Position numbers and translations under genes: made by a program
In this document: positions 1-8,614 of the stretch, in pieces
How positions within the stretch are numbered: position 1 is the first letter of the stretch
How the letters are laid out: each line of letters starts with the position of its first letter
DNA from: Clostridium paraputrificum
GTDB taxonomy: Bacteria > Bacillota > Clostridia > Clostridiales > Clostridiaceae
NCBI RefSeq assembly: GCF_900447045.1
Contig: NZ_UAWH01000014.1
Coordinates: forward strand, 124,001-188,000
DNA: 64,000 bases
Direction of reading: 5' to 3'
Notes under the pieces: generated by a model
Database searches by the model: none
What the model was told of the DNA's origin: nothing
What the model saw: only the letters and a program-made list of their open reading frames with translations

Positions 1-102
1 CCAGCAGCTATTGGAATAGCAAACATGTGGGAAGGAGTATTTGCAGATGTAGGGGTTACTTTAATAGCTGTATTAAACTCTATGAGAGCCTTGAGGAAAT
101 AA
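1..102 (+). CDS. C-terminal fragment of a heavy-metal P-type ATPase (cut by window edge)
   Basis: The first 33 codons in frame 1 read to a TAA at 100-102. The visible tail contains [20 protein letters not shown], which is the typical last transmembrane segment of CadA/ZntA/CopA-type P1B ATPases. These pump heavy-metal cations out of the cell using ATP. The metal-binding and phosphorylation domains lie outside the window, so the metal cannot be read. The next transcription unit is a manganese-controlled exporter with its own promoter. Confidence 0.75.
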   Translation, partial: PAAIGIANMWEGVFADVGVTLIAVLNSMRALRK

Positions 103-120
103 ATGGATTTAATATATTTG

Positions 121-149
121 TTGACAAAGTTTGTCGATAAAAGTATAAT
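121..149 (+). promoter_or_regulatory. Sigma-A promoter of the mntP leader
   Basis: TTGACA at 121-126 and TATAAT at 144-149 are separated by exactly 17 bp, a full consensus match. Transcription would start near 156, just ahead of the riboswitch aptamer. So strong a promoter fits a gene controlled by leader termination rather than initiation. Confidence 0.85.
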
Positions 150-164
150 TATTAACGTTGAAAT

Positions 165-260
165 TAAAAACTTTCAGGCATGAGGGAGTAGCATGCAGAG
201 ATGTTTTATCTCTGTAACAAGGTCAACATACTGATGATATAATCATCTGGCTTTGTTTTA
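165..260 (+). promoter_or_regulatory. yybP-ykoY manganese riboswitch
   Basis: The leader carries the conserved GGGAGTAGC element (184-192) and the downstream ATCTGGCTTTG element (245-255). These are the two hallmark internal-loop segments of the yybP-ykoY class, which senses Mn2+. Weak helices separate them. A strong terminator follows, and the regulated gene encodes an MntP-family Mn2+ exporter, which is a known partner of this riboswitch. Folding was judged by eye only. Confidence 0.85.
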
Positions 261-266
261 AATTGT

Positions 267-318
267 GAGACTTATGTATAACGGATTAGGGTTGCGTTAT
301 ACATAAGTCTCTTTTTAT
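267..318 (+). terminator. Riboswitch-controlled intrinsic terminator
   Basis: A perfect 17-bp stem (267-283 with 295-311) has an 11-nt loop and is followed by a T-rich tract. It lies between the aptamer and mntP, so it is the likely expression platform. Mn2+ binding would be expected to prevent its formation. Confidence 0.85.
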
Positions 319-449
319 TTTTTAAGAAATTATACTTGCAATTAAATTGGAGATAAGTTTAATATTTAAATGCTAATAAAGTTTATTCTTTAGTGTTTAT
401 AATGATAAAAAATGTATAAAATAAAGATGTGCTATTTAGGAGGAAAAAT

Positions 450-1010
450 ATGAGTGTTATATCTGTTTTAATGATAGGATTGGGGTTAGCTATGGATGCT
501 CTAGCTGTTTCGATTACTATTGGTATTAATTCTAATAAAAAAAGTAAAATAAAGATGGCTTTTAAAGCTGGTTTATTTTTTGGTGTTTTTCAAGCTATTA
601 TGCCCTTTATAGGTTGGGCTGTAGGCAGAAACTTTACTAAGTATATTGAAATGATGGATCATTGGATAGCTTTTATTTTATTAGCTATTATTGGTGGGAA
701 GATGATTTATGAAGCATTAAAGGGAGAAGAGAGTGAAGAAGAGAAAATTTATTCAAATAAAACATTATTAATATTAGCTATTGCTACTAGTATAGATGCA
801 TTGGCCGTAGGAATAAGTTTTGCGTTTTTAAATGTAAATATATTATCATCAATATTAATAATAGGAGTAGTAACAGCTATTTTAAGTTTTATTGCAGTGT
901 ATATTGGTGAAAAGTTAGGAGAAATGTTTAAGAGTAGAGCAGAAATATTCGGAGGCATTGTTCTAATTTTAATAGGCTTAAAAATATTGATAGAACATCT
1001 TTTGAAATAG
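450..1010 (+). CDS. mntP: MntP-family manganese efflux pump
   Basis: This 186-residue integral membrane protein has about six hydrophobic segments. It shows the duplicated MntP (YebN, DUF204) signature: GLAMDALAVSI near the N terminus and TSIDALAVGISF in the second half. The aspartates in these motifs are needed for Mn2+ export in characterised homologues. I chose ATG 450 because AGGAGG at 438-443 sits 6 nt upstream; an upstream GTG at 429 in the same frame would place the ribosome binding site inside the coding region. The Mn riboswitch upstream supports the function. The gene appears monocistronic. Confidence 0.9.
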   Translation: MSVISVLMIGLGLAMDALAVSITIGINSNKKSKIKMAFKAGLFFGVFQAIMPFIGWAVGRNFTKYIEMMDHWIAFILLAIIGGKMIYEALKGEESEEEKIYSNKTLLILAIATSIDALAVGISFAFLNVNILSSILIIGVVTAILSFIAVYIGEKLGEMFKSRAEIFGGIVLILIGLKILIEHLLK

Positions 1011-1081
1011 TTGTTCAAAAATCGACAAAATTCATGCTTGTTATATTGAAAGTGAAAATATTATTTAAGAAAAGTAATGGA

Positions 1082-1110
1082 TTAATAATTAAGTTTTATG
1101 GTAATATAAT
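1082..1110 (+). promoter_or_regulatory. Candidate rex promoter
   Basis: TTAATA (1082-1087) and TATAAT (1105-1110) are 17 bp apart, about 90 bp before rex. The -35 is weak. An imperfect Rex-like half-site TTGTTA at 1160-1165 lies downstream, which leaves autoregulation possible but unproven. Confidence 0.45.
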
Positions 1111-1198
1111 AAATGGTGTATTAGTTGCGTAAAAAGTAAAGTGTAGAATTTACATAACTTTGTTAAAAAATAGATAAAATTTAGAGAGAAGGTGCAGT

Positions 1199-1831
1199 AT
1201 GGAAAAGAAAAAAAATATTTCTATGGCTGTAATTAAACGTCTGCCAAAATATCATAGATATTTAAATGAATTAATGAAAAATGATGTAGATAGAATATCA
1301 TCAAAAGAATTAGGGGAAAAGATAGGATTTACAGCATCTCAAATACGTCAAGATTTAAATTGTTTTGGTGACTTTGGTCAACAAGGATATGGGTATAATG
1401 TTAGAGAATTATACAATCAAATAAGTAGTATTCTTGGACTAAGTCAAAAATATAACACTGTAATTGTAGGTGCAGGTAATATAGGGCAAGCAATTGCAAA
1501 TTATAAGTTTGATAAGCAAGGTGTAAATTTAGTTGGTATATTTGATGCAAATCCTAAGTTAGTTGGACTTAAAATTAGAGATATTGAAATAAGTGAAATA
1601 GATACTTTAAAATCTTTTTTAAGTAAGAACAAAATAGATATAGGAATAATTTGTGTTCCTAGAATAAATGCTCAAAAGGTATGCGATGAAATGGTAGAAG
1701 GTGGAGTTAAGGGAATTTGGAACTTTGCCCCTGTAGATTTATCGGTACCAGAGAATGTAAGAGTTGAAAATGTTCATTTAAGTGAAAGTTTGATGACGCT
1801 TATTTATTTATTACACAGCAATGAGGAATAA
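1199..1831 (+). CDS. rex: Redox-sensing transcriptional repressor Rex
   Basis: This is a 210-residue Rex protein of normal family length. Residues 1-80 form the winged-helix DNA-binding domain (ISSKELGEKIGFTASQIRQD, LNCFGDFGQQGYGY). A Rossmann NAD(H)-binding domain follows with GAGNIGQAIANY near residues 92-103, and the protein ends in the domain-swapped C-terminal helix. Rex binds DNA when NAD+/NADH is high and releases it when NADH rises, so it derepresses fermentative electron sinks. A perfect Rex operator lies 136 bp downstream of the gene, ahead of the crt-bcd-etf-hbd operon, which makes those genes the obvious local target. The GAGAAGG ribosome binding site is upstream of ATG 1199. Confidence 0.95.
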   Translation: MEKKKNISMAVIKRLPKYHRYLNELMKNDVDRISSKELGEKIGFTASQIRQDLNCFGDFGQQGYGYNVRELYNQISSILGLSQKYNTVIVGAGNIGQAIANYKFDKQGVNLVGIFDANPKLVGLKIRDIEISEIDTLKSFLSKNKIDIGIICVPRINAQKVCDEMVEGGVKGIWNFAPVDLSVPENVRVENVHLSESLMTLIYLLHSNEE

Positions 1832-1891
1832 AAATAGGAAAAATATCCTTGGGTATAGCTTATAAATTTAACATAAAATCACAATTTGATA

Positions 1892-1920
1892 TTGAAAAAA
1901 ATTTAACAAGGTATTATAAT
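1892..1920 (+). promoter_or_regulatory. Candidate distal promoter of the crt operon
   Basis: TTGAAA (1892-1897) and TATAAT (1915-1920) have a 17-bp spacer. The predicted start (about 1927) falls inside the 5' arm of the terminator behind rex. Transcripts from here would lack part of that hairpin and could pass through it. The Rex operator would then lie at about +40. Confidence 0.5.
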
Positions 1921-1923
1921 CTT

Positions 1924-1958
1924 AATTGAAGTTTGTTAAAAACTTCAATTATTTTTTT
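1924..1958 (+). terminator. rex intrinsic terminator
   Basis: A perfect 11-bp stem (1924-1934 with 1940-1950, loop GTTAA) is followed by ATTTTTTTAT. It lies 93 bp after the rex stop codon. Confidence 0.8.
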
Positions 1959-1966
1959 ATCTAAGT

Positions 1967-1984
1967 TTGTTATATTATTAACAA
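1967..1984 (+). promoter_or_regulatory. Rex operator upstream of the crt operon
   Basis: TTGTTATATTATTAACAA is a perfect inverted repeat of TTGTTA-N6-TAACAA, which is the clostridial Rex-binding consensus. It lies between rex and crt, so NADH-responsive repression of butyryl-CoA synthesis is expected. Confidence 0.9.
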
Positions 1985-2018
1985 AAAAGATAATAAAAAA
2001 GTATTTATTTTCAGACAA

Positions 2019-2052
2019 TTCGACAGACTCATGCCACTATTTAGTGTATAAT
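2019..2052 (+). promoter_or_regulatory. Candidate proximal crt promoter with a Spo0A-like box
   Basis: TATAAT at 2047-2052 lies 68 bp before the crt start. No good -35 exists at 17 bp. TTCGACA at 2019-2025 is the reverse complement of the core 0A box TGTCGAA and sits where an activator would touch the polymerase. Both elements are short, so this is tentative. Confidence 0.35.
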
Positions 2053-2120
2053 ATTGGATAGTTTGTAAAATTAAAAAAGATTAAGAAAAATAAGAGTGTA
2101 AATAAGGAGGATATGAGGGG

Positions 2121-2906
2121 ATGGAATTGAAAAACGTGCTTCTTGAAAAAGAAGAGCATTTAGCTATTGTTACTATTAATAGACCAAAAGCTTTAAATGC
2201 ATTAAATTCAGAAACATTAAAGGATCTTGACGCAGTTCTTGAGAATTTAGAAAATGATAGCAATATTTATGCTGTTATATTAACTGGGGCAGGAGAAAAG
2301 TCTTTCGTTGCAGGTGCTGATATAGCAGAGATGAGAGATTTAAATGAAGAACAAGGTAAAGAATTTGGAATGCTTGGAAATAAGGTGTTCAGAAGATTAG
2401 AAAAGTTAGACAAGCCTGTAATTGCAGCAATATCAGGATTCGCTCTTGGTGGTGGTTGTGAATTATCAATGGCATGTGATATAAGAATAGCTTCAGAAAG
2501 AGCAAGATTTGCTCAGCCAGAATCAGGTTTAGGAATAACTCCTGGATTTGGTGGTACTCAAAGACTACCAAGAATAGTTGGTTTAGGAAAAGCGAAAGAA
2601 ATGATTTATACAGGAGCTATGGTTAAGGCAGATGAAGCTTTAAGAATAGGACTTGTAAATAAGGTAGTTCCTCTAGAAAATCTTATGGATGAAGCTAGAG
2701 CTATGGCTAATGCAATAATTGTTAATGCGCCAGTAGCTGTTAAGTTATGTAAGGATGCTATTGATAGAGGTATGCAAGTAGATATAGATAGAGCAATTGA
2801 AATAGAGGCAGAAGACTTTGGAAAATGCTTCAGCACAGAAGATCAAACAGAAGGAATGACTGCATTCTTAGAAAAGAGAGCAGAAAAGAACTTCCAAAAC
2901 AAATAA
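2121..2906 (+). CDS. crt: Crotonase (3-hydroxybutyryl-CoA dehydratase)
   Basis: This 261-residue enoyl-CoA hydratase/isomerase-family protein dehydrates 3-hydroxybutyryl-CoA to crotonyl-CoA in the cytoplasm. The oxyanion-hole segment AGADIAEM is near residue 66. ALGGGCELSMACD (about 109-121) and the catalytic-glutamate regions PESGLGITPGFGGTQRLPR follow. Length and start (MELKNVLLEKE) fit clostridial Crt. AAGGAGG at 2104-2110 serves ATG 2121. It is the first gene of crt-bcd-etfB-etfA-hbd; thiolase is not in this operon. Confidence 0.96.
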   Translation: MELKNVLLEKEEHLAIVTINRPKALNALNSETLKDLDAVLENLENDSNIYAVILTGAGEKSFVAGADIAEMRDLNEEQGKEFGMLGNKVFRRLEKLDKPVIAAISGFALGGGCELSMACDIRIASERARFAQPESGLGITPGFGGTQRLPRIVGLGKAKEMIYTGAMVKADEALRIGLVNKVVPLENLMDEARAMANAIIVNAPVAVKLCKDAIDRGMQVDIDRAIEIEAEDFGKCFSTEDQTEGMTAFLEKRAEKNFQNK

Positions 2907-2940
2907 ATTGTTTTTTTAAATATAAGGAGGGTCAAATCAA

Positions 2941-4080
2941 ATGGATTTCGAATTAACTAGAGAACAACAATTAGTACAACAAATGGTTAGAGAATTCGCA
3001 GTAAATGAAGTAAAACCAATAGCTGCAGAAATTGATGAAACAGAAAGATTCCCTATGGAAAATGTTCAAAAAATGGCTAAGTTAGGAATGATGGGTATTC
3101 CATTTTCTAAGGAAGTAGGGGGAGCAGGCGGAGATGTTCTTTCATACATAATCGCTGTAGAGGAATTATCAAAGGTATGTGCAACAACAGGAGTTATACT
3201 TTCAGCTCATACATCACTATGTGCTTCAGTTATCAATGAACACGGTACTCCAGTACAAAAAGAAAAGTATTTAGCAGACTTATGCTCTGGTAAGAAGATT
3301 GGTGCTTTCGGTTTAACTGAACCAGGTGCTGGTACAGATGCAGCAGGACAACAAACTACTGCAGTTTTAGATGGAGACCATTATGTATTAAATGGTTCAA
3401 AGATATTCATAACAAATGGTGGAGTTGCTGAAACTTTCATAATTTTTGCTATGACAGACAAGAGCCAAGGTACAAGAGGAATATCTGCATTTATAGTTGA
3501 AAAAGACTTCCCAGGATTCTCAATAGGTAAGTTAGAAAACAAGATGGGTATTAGAGCATCATCTACTACTGAATTAATAATGGAAGATTGTATAGTACCA
3601 AAGGAAAACTTAATTGGTAAAGAGGGTAAGGGATTTGGTATAGCAATGAAGACTCTTGATGGAGGAAGAATTGGTATAGCTGCTCAAGCTTTAGGTATAG
3701 CTGAAGGTGCTTTTGAAGAAGCAATAGCTTACATGAAAGAAAGAAAACAATTCGGTAAGCCACTTTACACTAAGCAAGGTTTACAATGGTACATGGCAGA
3801 AATGGATGTAAAGATAGAAGCTGCTAAGCAATTAGTATACAAAGCTGCTATGAGAAAACAAAATGGACAACCTTATTCAATAGATGCTGCTAGAGCTAAG
3901 TTATTTGCAGCAGAAGTAGCTATGGATGTTACTACTAAGGTAGTTCAAATCTTTGGTGGATATGGTTACACTAAGGAATATCCAGTAGAAAGAATGATGA
4001 GAGATGCTAAGATAACTGAAATCTATGAAGGAACTTCAGAAGTTCAAAAGATGGTTATTTCAGGTAGCTTATTCAGATAG
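2941..4080 (+). CDS. bcd: Butyryl-CoA dehydrogenase
   Basis: This 379-residue acyl-CoA dehydrogenase has the full family layout: an N-terminal helical domain, a central beta domain (GAFGLTEPGAGTDAAG near residue 121) and a C-terminal helical domain. It ends in AKITEIYEGTSEVQKM, which carries the catalytic glutamate of short-chain enzymes. It reduces crotonyl-CoA to butyryl-CoA. With EtfAB this reaction is electron-bifurcating in clostridia, coupling NADH oxidation to ferredoxin reduction. The gene lies 34 bp after crt with its own AAGGAGGG site. Its stop codon overlaps the ribosome binding site of etfB (TAGGAGGAAG). Confidence 0.96.
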   Translation: MDFELTREQQLVQQMVREFAVNEVKPIAAEIDETERFPMENVQKMAKLGMMGIPFSKEVGGAGGDVLSYIIAVEELSKVCATTGVILSAHTSLCASVINEHGTPVQKEKYLADLCSGKKIGAFGLTEPGAGTDAAGQQTTAVLDGDHYVLNGSKIFITNGGVAETFIIFAMTDKSQGTRGISAFIVEKDFPGFSIGKLENKMGIRASSTTELIMEDCIVPKENLIGKEGKGFGIAMKTLDGGRIGIAAQALGIAEGAFEEAIAYMKERKQFGKPLYTKQGLQWYMAEMDVKIEAAKQLVYKAAMRKQNGQPYSIDAARAKLFAAEVAMDVTTKVVQIFGGYGYTKEYPVERMMRDAKITEIYEGTSEVQKMVISGSLFR

Positions 4081-4094
4081 GAGGAAGTTATAAG

Positions 4095-4874
4095 ATGAAT
4101 ATAGTAGTTTGTGTAAAACAAGTTCCAGATACAACAGTTGTTAAGATAGATCCTAAGACTGGTACATTAATAAGAGATGGTGTTCCATCAATTATTAATC
4201 CAGAAGACAAGCATGCATTAGAAGCAGCATTACAATTAAAAGAAGCTCATGGTGGAAAGGTTACAGTTGTTTCAATGGGACTTCCAATGGCTAAGGCTGC
4301 ATTAAGAGAAGCTTTATGTATGGGAGCTGATGAAGCTATTCTTTTAACAGATAGAGTACTAGGAGGAGCTGATACATTAGCAACTTCAAAATCTCTAGCT
4401 GGAGTAATTAAGAAGTTAGATTATGATATAGTATTTGCAGGAAGACAAGCTATCGATGGAGATACAGCACAAGTTGGTCCAGAAATAGCTGAACACTTAA
4501 ACATTCCTCAAGTAACATATGTTCAAGATGTAAAAGTTGAAGGTGATTCTTTAATAGTTAACAGAGCACTAGAAGATGGACATCAAATAGTAGAAGTTAA
4601 GACTCCATGTCTATTAACTGCAATCGAAACATTAAATGAACCAAGATATATGAATGTTGGTAATATTTTTGCAACTAGTGACAATGATATCAAGGTTATG
4701 AGTGCAGACGATATAGATGTAGATAAGTCAGAATTAGGTCTTAAGGGTTCTCCAACAAAGGTTAAGAAGTCAATGACTAAGGAAGTTAAGGGAGCAGGAG
4801 AACTAGTTAAAGAAGGCCCTAAAGAAGCTGCAGCTTATGTTTTAGGAAAATTAAAAGAAAAACACTACATCTAA
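4095..4874 (+). CDS. etfB: Electron transfer flavoprotein subunit beta
   Basis: This 259-residue EtfB begins MNIVVCVKQVPDT, the typical start of the family. GRQAIDGDTAQVGPEIAE near residue 116 is the nucleotide-binding signature. It pairs with EtfA to pass electrons to Bcd and holds the bifurcating FAD in bifurcating Etfs. The short gaps to bcd (14 bp) and etfA (22 bp) indicate stoichiometric co-expression. Confidence 0.96.
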   Translation: MNIVVCVKQVPDTTVVKIDPKTGTLIRDGVPSIINPEDKHALEAALQLKEAHGGKVTVVSMGLPMAKAALREALCMGADEAILLTDRVLGGADTLATSKSLAGVIKKLDYDIVFAGRQAIDGDTAQVGPEIAEHLNIPQVTYVQDVKVEGDSLIVNRALEDGHQIVEVKTPCLLTAIETLNEPRYMNVGNIFATSDNDIKVMSADDIDVDKSELGLKGSPTKVKKSMTKEVKGAGELVKEGPKEAAAYVLGKLKEKHYI

Positions 4875-4896
4875 GATAATAGGAGGGTAATTTATT

Positions 4897-5904
4897 ATGA
4901 ATATAACAGATTACAAAGGCGTTTGGGTCTTTGCTGAACAAAGAGAAGGACAATTACAAAAAGTATCTTTAGAATTACTTGGTGAAGGTAGAAGAGTAGC
5001 AGATAAATTAGGAGTAAAGTTAACTGCTTTATTACTAGGACACAATGTAGAAGGATTAGCAAAAACTTTAGGTGAACATGGTGCGGATGAAGTTTTAGTT
5101 GCTGATGATAAGAATTTAGAACATTATACAACTGATGTTTATACAAAGGTTATTTGTGATTTAGCAAATGAAAGAAAGCCAGGAATATTATTTGTAGGAG
5201 CTACTTTTATTGGTAGAGATTTAGGACCAAGAATAGCTGCAAGATTAACAACAGGATTAACTGCAGACTGTACTTCAATAGATGTTGAAGTTGAAACTGG
5301 AGACCTTTTAGCTACAAGACCAGCATTTGGTGGTAACTTAATGGCTACAATCGTATGTCCCGAACATAGACCACAAATGGCTACAGTAAGACCAGGTGTA
5401 TTTGAAAAGGTAAATACTGATGCTTCAAACTGTAAGATTGAAAAAGTAGAAGTTAAATTAGCAGATAGCGATATTAGAACTAAGGTTCTTGAAATAATCA
5501 AGGAAAAGAAAGATATAGTTGATATATCTGAAGCAAACATTATAGTATCTGGTGGTAGAGGTGTAGGATGTAAAGAAAACTTTGCTTTACTACAAGAATT
5601 AGCAGATGCTTTAGGTGGAGTTGTTGCAGGTTCTAGAGCAGCAGTAGAAAAGGGATGGGTTGAAAATGCTTACCAAGTTGGACAAACTGGTAAGACAGTT
5701 AAGCCAACAATCTATATAGCTTGTGGTATTTCAGGAGCTATCCAACACGTAGCTGGTATGCAAGATTCAGAATTAATTATTGCTATCAATAAAGATGAAA
5801 CTGCTCCAATAATGCAAGTTGCTGATTATGGTATAGTTGGAGATGTTAAGAAGGTAATCCCTGAATTAATAGCTCAAGCTAAAGAAATGAAAGCAGCTGA
5901 ATAA
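4897..5904 (+). CDS. etfA: Electron transfer flavoprotein subunit alpha
   Basis: This 335-residue EtfA has an N-terminal domain similar to EtfB. Its C-terminal FAD-binding domain contains GRGVGCKENFALLQELADAL, GSRAAVEKGW and the signature IYIACGISGAIQHVAGM. No extra N-terminal ferredoxin domain is present, unlike some anaerobe EtfA proteins. AGGAGGG precedes ATG 4897. Confidence 0.96.
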   Translation: MNITDYKGVWVFAEQREGQLQKVSLELLGEGRRVADKLGVKLTALLLGHNVEGLAKTLGEHGADEVLVADDKNLEHYTTDVYTKVICDLANERKPGILFVGATFIGRDLGPRIAARLTTGLTADCTSIDVEVETGDLLATRPAFGGNLMATIVCPEHRPQMATVRPGVFEKVNTDASNCKIEKVEVKLADSDIRTKVLEIIKEKKDIVDISEANIIVSGGRGVGCKENFALLQELADALGGVVAGSRAAVEKGWVENAYQVGQTGKTVKPTIYIACGISGAIQHVAGMQDSELIIAINKDETAPIMQVADYGIVGDVKKVIPELIAQAKEMKAAE

Positions 5905-5937
5905 TATAAAAATATTGAGTTTTTAGGAGGAATAAAA

Positions 5938-6786
5938 ATGAAAAAGGTTTTCGTACTTGGTGCTGGAACAATGGGTGCTGGAATAGTTCAAGCATTCGCA
6001 CAAAATGGATTTGAAGTTATCGTAAGAGATATTAAAGATGAATTCGTTGAAAGAGGAATAGCTGGAATAAATAAGAGCTTAAGCAGATTAGTTGCTAAGG
6101 AAAAAATGACAGAAGAAGTTAAGGAAGAAATACTTTCTAGAATTTCTGGAACAACTGATATGAGCTTAGCTGCTGATTGTGATTTAGTAGTAGAAGCTGC
6201 TATAGAAAATATGAAGATTAAGAAGGAAATATTTGCAGAATTAGATTCAATCTGTAAGCCAGAAACAATCTTAGCTTCAAATACATCTTCTTTATCAATA
6301 ACAGAAGTTGCTAATGCTACAAAGAGAGAAGATAAAGTTATAGGAATGCACTTCTTTAACCCAGCTCCAGTAATGAAGCTTGTTGAAATTATAAGAGGAG
6401 CTAAAACTTCTCAAGAAACTTTTGATGCAGTTAAAGAAATGTCTGAAGCTATAAAGAAGGTACCAGTAGAAGTTGCTGAAGCACCAGGATTTGTAGTTAA
6501 CAGAATTCTTATTCCAATGATTAATGAAGCAGTTGGAATTTATGCTGATGGAGTAGCATCTGTAGAAGATATAGATACTGCTATGAAATTAGGAGCTAAT
6601 CACCCAATGGGACCTTTAGCATTAGGAGATCTTATAGGATTAGATGTATGTCTTGCTATAATGGATGTTCTTTATAATGAAACTGGAGATTCTAAGTACA
6701 GAGCTCATACTTTATTAAAGAAGTATGTTAGAGCTGGATGGTTAGGAAGAAAGACAGGAAAAGGATTCTACGATTATTCAAAATAA
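5938..6786 (+). CDS. hbd: 3-hydroxybutyryl-CoA dehydrogenase
   Basis: This 282-residue NAD(P)-dependent dehydrogenase has the Rossmann motif [14 protein letters not shown] at residues 8-21, the [11 protein letters not shown] segment, the catalytic [14 protein letters not shown] and a C-terminal dimerisation domain with [11 protein letters not shown]. It reduces acetoacetyl-CoA to (S)-3-hydroxybutyryl-CoA, the step before Crt. It is the last gene of the operon and is followed by a strong terminator. Confidence 0.96.
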   Translation: MKKVFVLGAGTMGAGIVQAFAQNGFEVIVRDIKDEFVERGIAGINKSLSRLVAKEKMTEEVKEEILSRISGTTDMSLAADCDLVVEAAIENMKIKKEIFAELDSICKPETILASNTSSLSITEVANATKREDKVIGMHFFNPAPVMKLVEIIRGAKTSQETFDAVKEMSEAIKKVPVEVAEAPGFVVNRILIPMINEAVGIYADGVASVEDIDTAMKLGANHPMGPLALGDLIGLDVCLAIMDVLYNETGDSKYRAHTLLKKYVRAGWLGRKTGKGFYDYSK

Positions 6787-6803
6787 TATTAGTAATACAA
6801 AAC

Positions 6804-6836
6804 AACCAACTATCATTAAAGATAGTTGGTTTTTTG
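6804..6836. terminator. Intrinsic terminator between convergent hbd and GH35 genes
   Basis: An 11-bp perfect stem (AACCAACTATC with GATAGTTGGTT, 6-nt loop) is followed by TTTTTG on the plus strand. The minus strand also has a moderately T-rich tail, so it may serve both genes. Confidence 0.85.
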
Positions 6837-6837
6837 A

Positions 6838-8595
6838 TTAATATAATGGTTTATCACTTAGTTGGATTGTATCTTGATATCTTCCTTCAGTCTCAAAGAT
6901 AACAATTCTATTTTCGCCTTCTTTTAATAAAGGAGCTGGAATGTATAGATATCTTGTTGGGCCAATTTCCCAGAAACGACCTATATTAAATCCATTTATA
7001 AAGGCAGATCCTTTACCAAAGTTAGGTAGATGAATAAATGTATCCCCTTTTTCTTTAACGTTAAAGGTATATTCATAAAATGCAGGTGTATTTTCTTTAT
7101 ATTCACCAGAGAAATCTACATCATCTATATTATCTAATTCTAATGAATAGTGATCCCATCCAGAATGGAAATGTATGTCAAGCATTACCCCACCTTTAAT
7201 TCCCTTACGTTGTTTAGGACTTACAAGGCTTGCACCATAGTTGATTCTTCCTAAGTTTTCTACCAAGATATCTATTATGTTATTATCTTCTTTATCCAAC
7301 GTTAGTGGAATATTTTCTCCCATAGTTTCTTTGTATTGAGTAACTACATGTTTTTCGTTTATAAATACTTGAGCTCTATCATCACAGTCAGCAAGTTTAG
7401 CTTTTTCAAATGTACGTTTTTTTCCTATGTTTGCTCTATATAAAATATATCCAAAGTTTTGATTAAGTTTTTCCATATTTAATGTAATATCATTATGTAT
7501 TGGTTTAGCAATTTTATCAAGGGTACTAAATAATGAAACTTTATTTGAAAGTTTTATAGAACCATAGTTTTTAAATTTTATATCAGTTGATAGTTTTATT
7601 TCTGGTATCTTAGTATATTCTGAGATTACTTTCTTGAAAGCTTGATATTTATCTGATGGATTTCCCCATTCATTAAGAGGAGCATCATAGTCATATGTAG
7701 TTGTTTGGGGATCTTGTCCGTTATGGTAGCTGCATCCATTGTAGAATCCAAAGTTAGTCCCTCCGTGGAACATATAGATATTTACATGACCTTCTTCTAG
7801 CATATCACTAAGTTCTTTTGCTGCATCATCAGCATCTCTTCTCTTGAATTCTCCGCCCCAATTATTAAACCAGCCTATCCAGAATTCCATACACATAAGA
7901 GGCCCTTCAATATTGTTATCTTTCATGAATTCTTTAAGGTTGCCTATTTGTTCTTTAGATCTTGAACCAAAGTTAGCTGTTGGGAATACACCTTCAATTG
8001 TTCCTGCATCTAAAACTTCTCTCCATCCTCCATCAGAAGTAAACAGAGGAACAGTAGCTCCGTGCTTTATCATTAAATCCTTTATTGCAGTTAGATATTT
8101 TTTATCATTGCCAAAAGAACCATACTCATTTTCAACTTGCATCATTATAATTGGGCCACCATTTGTTATTTGTAATGGTACAATATGTTTGAATAATTGA
8201 GTAAAGTATGAATCAACAGCATTTAAAAATCCTGGATAAGTACTTCTTACCCTCATTGAATCATCTTTAAGAAGCCATGCTGGTAAACCTCCAAATTCCC
8301 ATTCAGCACAAATGTATGGAGTTGGTCTTAAAATAACATATAGTCCAAGTTCTTCAGCTATTTTTATGAATTTAACAAAGTCTCTATTACCAGAGAAATT
8401 AAACTTACCGTGCTTTACTTCATGATAGTTCCAAGGTATATAAGTTTCAACGCAGTTACAACCTATAGACTTTAATTTTTCTAACCTATCTCTCCAATAT
8501 TCAGGAACTATTCTAAAGTAGTGGACAGCTCCAGAAATAATTTTTATTTTTTCATTGTTTAAATAGAAATCTTCTTTAATTTCAAATTTACTCAT
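6838..8595 (-). CDS. GH35 beta-galactosidase, cytoplasmic
   Basis: This 585-residue glycoside hydrolase family 35 protein has a TIM-barrel start (ISGAVHYFRI, GGLPAWLL). The acid/base glutamate is in QVENEYGSFG near residue 155 and the nucleophile in MCMEFWIGWF near 235. Beta-sandwich domains with GFNIGRFWEIGPTRYLYIPA close the protein. It has no signal peptide, so it acts on imported oligosaccharides with terminal beta-galactose; the true substrate is unknown. It is 19 bp downstream of the LUD gene and the pair starts at a sigma-54 promoter, which ties it to the glycosaminoglycan island. A keratan sulfate, mucin-type or proteoglycan-linker fragment is possible but speculative. Confidence 0.9.
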   Translation of the reverse strand: MSKFEIKEDFYLNNEKIKIISGAVHYFRIVPEYWRDRLEKLKSIGCNCVETYIPWNYHEVKHGKFNFSGNRDFVKFIKIAEELGLYVILRPTPYICAEWEFGGLPAWLLKDDSMRVRSTYPGFLNAVDSYFTQLFKHIVPLQITNGGPIIMMQVENEYGSFGNDKKYLTAIKDLMIKHGATVPLFTSDGGWREVLDAGTIEGVFPTANFGSRSKEQIGNLKEFMKDNNIEGPLMCMEFWIGWFNNWGGEFKRRDADDAAKELSDMLEEGHVNIYMFHGGTNFGFYNGCSYHNGQDPQTTTYDYDAPLNEWGNPSDKYQAFKKVISEYTKIPEIKLSTDIKFKNYGSIKLSNKVSLFSTLDKIAKPIHNDITLNMEKLNQNFGYILYRANIGKKRTFEKAKLADCDDRAQVFINEKHVVTQYKETMGENIPLTLDKEDNNIIDILVENLGRINYGASLVSPKQRKGIKGGVMLDIHFHSGWDHYSLELDNIDDVDFSGEYKENTPAFYEYTFNVKEKGDTFIHLPNFGKGSAFINGFNIGRFWEIGPTRYLYIPAPLLKEGENRIVIFETEGRYQDTIQLSDKPLY

Positions 8596-8614
8596 TATAT
8601 AAAAACCTCCTAGT

